64,000 nucleotides of DNA from contig NZ_JACBZU010000002.1 in assembly GCF_013407935.1 (NCBI RefSeq), forward strand, positions 248,001-312,000. The letters are read 5' to 3'. The notes under the pieces are model-generated. The model ran no database searches, was not told where the DNA came from, and saw only the letters and a list, made by a program, of their open reading frames with translations. Position numbers and translations under genes: made by a program. The stretch's first letter is position 1. Every line of letters begins with the position of its first letter. Shown here one piece after another: positions 60,930-64,000 of this stretch. This stretch comes from Allomuricauda sp. ARW1Y1. GTDB lineage: Bacteria > Bacteroidota > Bacteroidia > Flavobacteriales > Flavobacteriaceae.

Positions 60930-60948
60930 AGAACACCAAACCAGTTCC

Positions 60949-61398
60949 ATGAAAGATTTGACCATTGATCACGCCCTTAGGGCTACTTGGCAAGCTGTCA
61001 GTAAAATGTACAACGAAGAGGCCAAAAACTATGGGCTCACCATGGCCATAGGCTTTACGCTGTTGAGCATTGATCCTAAAGGTGGGACGCCCAGTACCAC
61101 CTTGGGACCAAAAATGGGGATGGAAGCGACCAGTTTGTCCAGGATATTGAAAAATATTGAAGAGAAGGGATACATACAACGAAAACGTAACCCTAAAGAC
61201 GGACGTGGAGTCCTAATTTACTTGACCCCGCTGGGACTGGAAAAAAGGGAAGAGTCCAAAGAAGTGGTACTACGTTTTAACAAGGTTGTCAAAGAACATA
61301 CCTCGCAAGAGGACCTATCGGGTTTCTTTAAAATCATAGAAACCATTAATAAACTTATTTCAGACAAGAAAATCTATCTAAAAACAACTAATAATTAA
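60949..61398 (+). CDS. MarR family transcriptional regulator
   Basis: This 149-residue winged-helix regulator has the dimer helix TIDHALRATWQAVSKMYNEE, recognition region MGMEATSLSRILKNIEEKGYI and the wing RKRNPKDGRGVLIYLTPLGL. It is the first gene before fadB and the thiolase, 15 bp away from the former, and the 28-bp palindrome upstream suggests that it represses its own operon, with acyl-CoA or a fatty acid as likely effector. Effector identity is not proven by sequence. Confidence 0.92.
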   Translation: MKDLTIDHALRATWQAVSKMYNEEAKNYGLTMAIGFTLLSIDPKGGTPSTTLGPKMGMEATSLSRILKNIEEKGYIQRKRNPKDGRGVLIYLTPLGLEKREESKEVVLRFNKVVKEHTSQEDLSGFFKIIETINKLISDKKIYLKTTNN

Positions 61399-61413
61399 AT
61401 TTCAAACGCGCAC

Positions 61414-63819
61414 ATGAAAAGGCATATAAACAAAGTTGCCGTAATCGGTTCCGGAATTATGGGAAGTGGCATAGCGTGCCATTTTGCGAACATCGGGGTC
61501 GAGGTATTGCTCTTGGACATTGTTCCCCGTGAACTCAACGACCAAGAAAAGGCCAAGGGACTTACCTTGGAAGATAAGGTGGTCCGTAATCGATTGGTAA
61601 ACGATTCCTTGGCTTCCGCCCTCAAATCCAAACCCTCCCCTATTTACCATAAAAAATTTGCAGATCGTATCTCTACCGGGAATTTGGAAGACGATATTTC
61701 CAAAGTAGCGGATGTAGATTGGATCATCGAGGTGGTCGTGGAACGGTTGGACATTAAAAAACAGGTATTCGAGACCTTAGATAAGCACCGTACACCGGGA
61801 ACGCTGATTACTTCCAACACTTCGGGAATCCCAATTCGATTCATGAGCGAAGGAAGAAGCGAGGATTTCCAAAAACACTTCTGCGGCACTCACTTTTTCA
61901 ATCCCGCGCGTTACCTTAAACTTTTCGAAATCATACCTGGACCAAAAACATCTGCAGATGTATTAGAGTTTTTAAATGGGTATGGGGAACAATTCTTGGG
62001 CAAAACCTCAGTGGTCGCCAAGGACACCCCAGCTTTTATCGGTAACCGAATTGGAATTTTTAGCATTCAAAGCCTGTTCCATGCCGTTAAGGAAATGGGC
62101 ATGACGGTGGAGGAAGTGGATAAGCTGACAGGTCCAGTTATTGGTCGACCCAAATCCGCCACCTTCCGTACGGTAGATGTGGTTGGACTCGACACTCTTG
62201 TGCACGTAGCAAATGGTATCAGTGAAAACTGCAAGGACGATGAACGTCATGAACTGTTCCAACTGCCCGATTTTATCCAAACCATGATGGACAACCAATG
62301 GTTGGGCAGTAAATCTGGACAAGGATTCTACAAAAAGGTAAAAGGAGACGATGGCAAGAGTGAAATCCTGACCTTGGATTTGGATACCATGGATTACCGT
62401 TCCAAAAAGAGTGCAAAATTTGCAACCTTGGAACTCACCAAGACCATTGATAAGGTCATAGACCGTTTTCCTGTATTGGTAGATGGCAAAGACAAGGCCG
62501 GAGAATTCTATCGTAAGAGCTTTGGAGCTTTATTTGCTTACGTGACCCACCGTATTCCAGAAATTACGGACGAATTATACAAAATAGATGATGCCATGAA
62601 AGCCGGCTTTGGTTGGGAACACGGACCTTTCCAAATTTGGGATGCTGTGGGACTCGACAAAGGTTTGGAATTTATCAAGGCAGAAGGTCTGGAAGCAGCC
62701 CCTTGGGTAGCAGAGATGAAAGCTGCAGGAATGGACTCCTTCTACACCATAAAAGAAGGTAACACCTATTTCTACGATATTCCTAAGAAGACTATGGAGA
62801 AAGTTCCAGGTCAGGATGCCTTTATTATTTTGGACAACATCCGAAAAACCAAAGAGGTCTTTAAAAATAGCGGTGTGGTTATCGAGGATTTGGGTGATGG
62901 CATCTTAAACTGTGAATTCCAGTCCAAAATGAACACCATCGGTGGCGACGTACTAGCCGGTTTGAACAAAGCCGTAGACCTTGCCGAAAAGGATTTTGCA
63001 GGTTTGGTTATCGGAAACCAAGCGGCCAATTTCTCCGTTGGCGCCAACATCGGAATGATTTTTATGATGGCTGTGGAACAGGAATACGATGAGCTCAATA
63101 TGGCCATCAAAATGTTCCAAGATACGATGATGCGCATGCGCTACAGTTCCATTCCAACCGTAGCTGCTCCCCACGGTATGTGCTTGGGAGGAGGCTGCGA
63201 ACTTTCGCTTCATGCTGATAAGGTGGTGGCCGCGGCCGAAACCTATATTGGATTAGTGGAATTTGGCGTGGGCGTGATTCCAGGTGGCGGAGGTTCCAAA
63301 GAAATGGCGCTACGTGCCTCGGATACCTTCCGAAAAAATGATGTGGAGCTCAATGTGCTTCAGGAGTATTTCTTGACCATTGGTATGGCCAAAGTATCCA
63401 CCTCAGCCTACGAAGCCTTCGATTTGGGTATCCTTCAAAAAGGAAAAGACGTAGTTGTGGTCAATAAAGACCGTCAGATAGCAACAGCAAAAGCCTATGC
63501 GAAAATCATGGCTGATGCAGGCTACACCAAACCTGTGAAGCGAAAGGATGTCAAGGTCCTTGGAAAACAGGCCTTGGGCATGTTCTTGGTAGGAACTGAC
63601 TCCATGGAAGCGGGACACTACATTTCGGAACACGACAAAAAGATTGCCGATAAATTGGCCTACGTCATGGCTGGAGGCGACCTATCTGAAGCGACAATGG
63701 TAAGCGAACAATATCTTTTGGATTTGGAACGGGAAGCCTTTTTGTCCCTTTGTACCGAAAGAAAAACATTGGAACGCATCCAACACATGTTGAAAACGGG
63801 GAAACCCTTGAGAAATTAG
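61414..63819 (+). CDS. fadB: bifunctional 3-hydroxyacyl-CoA dehydrogenase / enoyl-CoA hydratase
   Basis: This 801-residue enzyme has an N-terminal NAD-binding domain (VAVIGSGIMGSGIACHFANI, motif at residues 11-16) with FFNPARYLKLFEIIPG and a C-terminal crotonase domain with HGMCLGGGCELSLHADKVVA and GVIPGGGGSKEMALR (about residues 588-640). The order is dehydrogenase then hydratase, the reverse of E. coli FadB but known in other bacteria. It catalyses two steps of beta-oxidation and is cotranscribed with the thiolase after it. Confidence 0.94.
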   Translation: MKRHINKVAVIGSGIMGSGIACHFANIGVEVLLLDIVPRELNDQEKAKGLTLEDKVVRNRLVNDSLASALKSKPSPIYHKKFADRISTGNLEDDISKVADVDWIIEVVVERLDIKKQVFETLDKHRTPGTLITSNTSGIPIRFMSEGRSEDFQKHFCGTHFFNPARYLKLFEIIPGPKTSADVLEFLNGYGEQFLGKTSVVAKDTPAFIGNRIGIFSIQSLFHAVKEMGMTVEEVDKLTGPVIGRPKSATFRTVDVVGLDTLVHVANGISENCKDDERHELFQLPDFIQTMMDNQWLGSKSGQGFYKKVKGDDGKSEILTLDLDTMDYRSKKSAKFATLELTKTIDKVIDRFPVLVDGKDKAGEFYRKSFGALFAYVTHRIPEITDELYKIDDAMKAGFGWEHGPFQIWDAVGLDKGLEFIKAEGLEAAPWVAEMKAAGMDSFYTIKEGNTYFYDIPKKTMEKVPGQDAFIILDNIRKTKEVFKNSGVVIEDLGDGILNCEFQSKMNTIGGDVLAGLNKAVDLAEKDFAGLVIGNQAANFSVGANIGMIFMMAVEQEYDELNMAIKMFQDTMMRMRYSSIPTVAAPHGMCLGGGCELSLHADKVVAAAETYIGLVEFGVGVIPGGGGSKEMALRASDTFRKNDVELNVLQEYFLTIGMAKVSTSAYEAFDLGILQKGKDVVVVNKDRQIATAKAYAKIMADAGYTKPVKRKDVKVLGKQALGMFLVGTDSMEAGHYISEHDKKIADKLAYVMAGGDLSEATMVSEQYLLDLEREAFLSLCTERKTLERIQHMLKTGKPLRN

Positions 63820-63822
63820 ACA

Positions 63823-63874
63823 CAAGAATCAAGACAAAAGAGCCAAGACCCAAAATCCTGACTCTTGGTTCTTG
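63823..63874. repeat. inverted repeat between fadB and the thiolase gene
   Basis: CAAGAATCAAGA (63823-63834) pairs with TCTTGGTTCTTG (63863-63874) at 11 of 12 positions, and AGCCAAGAC-type words repeat within. Small dispersed hairpin. Confidence 0.55.
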
Positions 63875-63896
63875 AATCTAAAAATCAAAAAGAAAA

Positions 63897-64000
63897 ATGA
63901 AAACAGCATACATAGTAAAAGGATATAGAACAGCCGTGGGCAAAGCGCCAAAGGGATTGTTCCGGTTTAAGCGACCTGACGAACTGGCCGCGGAGACCAT
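63897..64000 (+). CDS. fadA: acetyl-CoA C-acyltransferase (thiolase), start only
   Basis: Only 34 residues are visible (MKTAYIVKGYRTAVGKAPKG, then FRFKRPDELAAET), a typical thiolase N-terminus. It would cleave 3-ketoacyl-CoA in the last step of beta-oxidation. The rest lies beyond the window. Confidence 0.85.
   Translation, partial: MKTAYIVKGYRTAVGKAPKGLFRFKRPDELAAET

Larger units (their letters stand above)
60520..60948. other. intergenic region with repeat fragments, terminator and operator
   Basis: Besides the terminator and palindrome listed separately, this region contains short repeat fragments such as GTCATTTCGAAC (around 60549) and CTGTCGTTCTGAACG (around 60620) resembling the dispersed elements elsewhere. 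No ORF is convincing. Confidence 0.5.

Noticed and set aside
1..64000. CRISPR arrays, tRNA or rRNA genes, insertion sequences, prophage
   Set aside because: I read the intergenic regions for direct-repeat arrays, CCA-type tRNA ends and transposase-like frames and found none; the repeats present are palindromic and dispersed.

Overview
The window looks like a chromosome segment from a marine member of the Flavobacteriaceae (Bacteroidota), possibly Allomuricauda-like; the genus is a guess. Four things support this. Recognisable promoters follow the Bacteroidota pattern (TTG, 19-21 nt, TAnnTTTG), and Shine-Dalgarno sequences are rare. Lineage-typical families are present (DUF4252, DUF4199, a GlmU-like beta-helix protein, ECF sigma factors with small membrane partners, a TonB-dependent receptor). 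CarB is about 950 residues and lacks the allosteric domain. rpmH and type-B L31 are monocistronic with strong terminators. I see no rRNA, tRNA, CRISPR array, transposase or prophage.

Layout. 1-1.5 kb: an ECF sigma operon on the minus strand with a recognisable ECF-type promoter. 1.6-3.2 kb: a secreted S41 peptidase. 3.2-8.4 kb: a vitamin B12 uptake cluster, with a riboswitch-controlled BtuB-like receptor divergent from btuF-btuC-btuD. 8.4-10.7 kb: rmuC, a small membrane protein and an acyl-CoA thioesterase. 10.7-14.6 kb: the oxidative pentose phosphate genes pgl and zwf, divergent from gnd. 14.7-18.4 kb: a ChaN-like protein, two NTF2-like lipoproteins and an amidohydrolase. 18.6-25 kb: an RND efflux operon with a small secreted protein upstream. 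25.2-29.6 kb: a lipoprotein, carB, rpmH and a TPR membrane protein. 29.8-34.5 kb: a GNAT enzyme, an M23 peptidase, a lytic transglycosylase, a hydrolase and mtaB. 34.7-41.5 kb: an accessory-looking stretch with an aspartyl-protease-like protein, a large amidohydrolase, a toxin-antitoxin module, a VOC protein and two secreted proteins. 41.6-48.4 kb: the GlmU-like protein, L31, DUF4199 plus GT2, a phosphohexomutase and an MsbA-like exporter. 48.6-50.1 kb: a second ECF sigma operon. 50.1-54.5 kb: a YCF48-like protein, an RsmB-like methyltransferase and an M20 hydrolase. 54.6-58.6 kb: a 52-residue membrane protein and purL. 58.7-64 kb: fatty-acid degradation (acyl-CoA ligase, MarR regulator, FadB-like enzyme, start of a thiolase).

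The most unusual signals are regulatory or rearrangement features. Two unlinked promoters, before the GNAT gene and before the 52-residue protein gene, share a pair of 9-nt direct repeats 21 bp apart, each ending exactly 32 bp before a -7 box; this resembles LytTR-family sites. The toxin gene of the TA module is out of frame at A AAA AAG, a classic -1 slippery heptamer, and only a -1 shift gives a full-length toxin. The TA module sits between the 3' end of the large amidohydrolase gene and a second diverged copy of that gene's last codons. A perfect 28-bp palindrome overlaps the promoter of the marR-fad operon.
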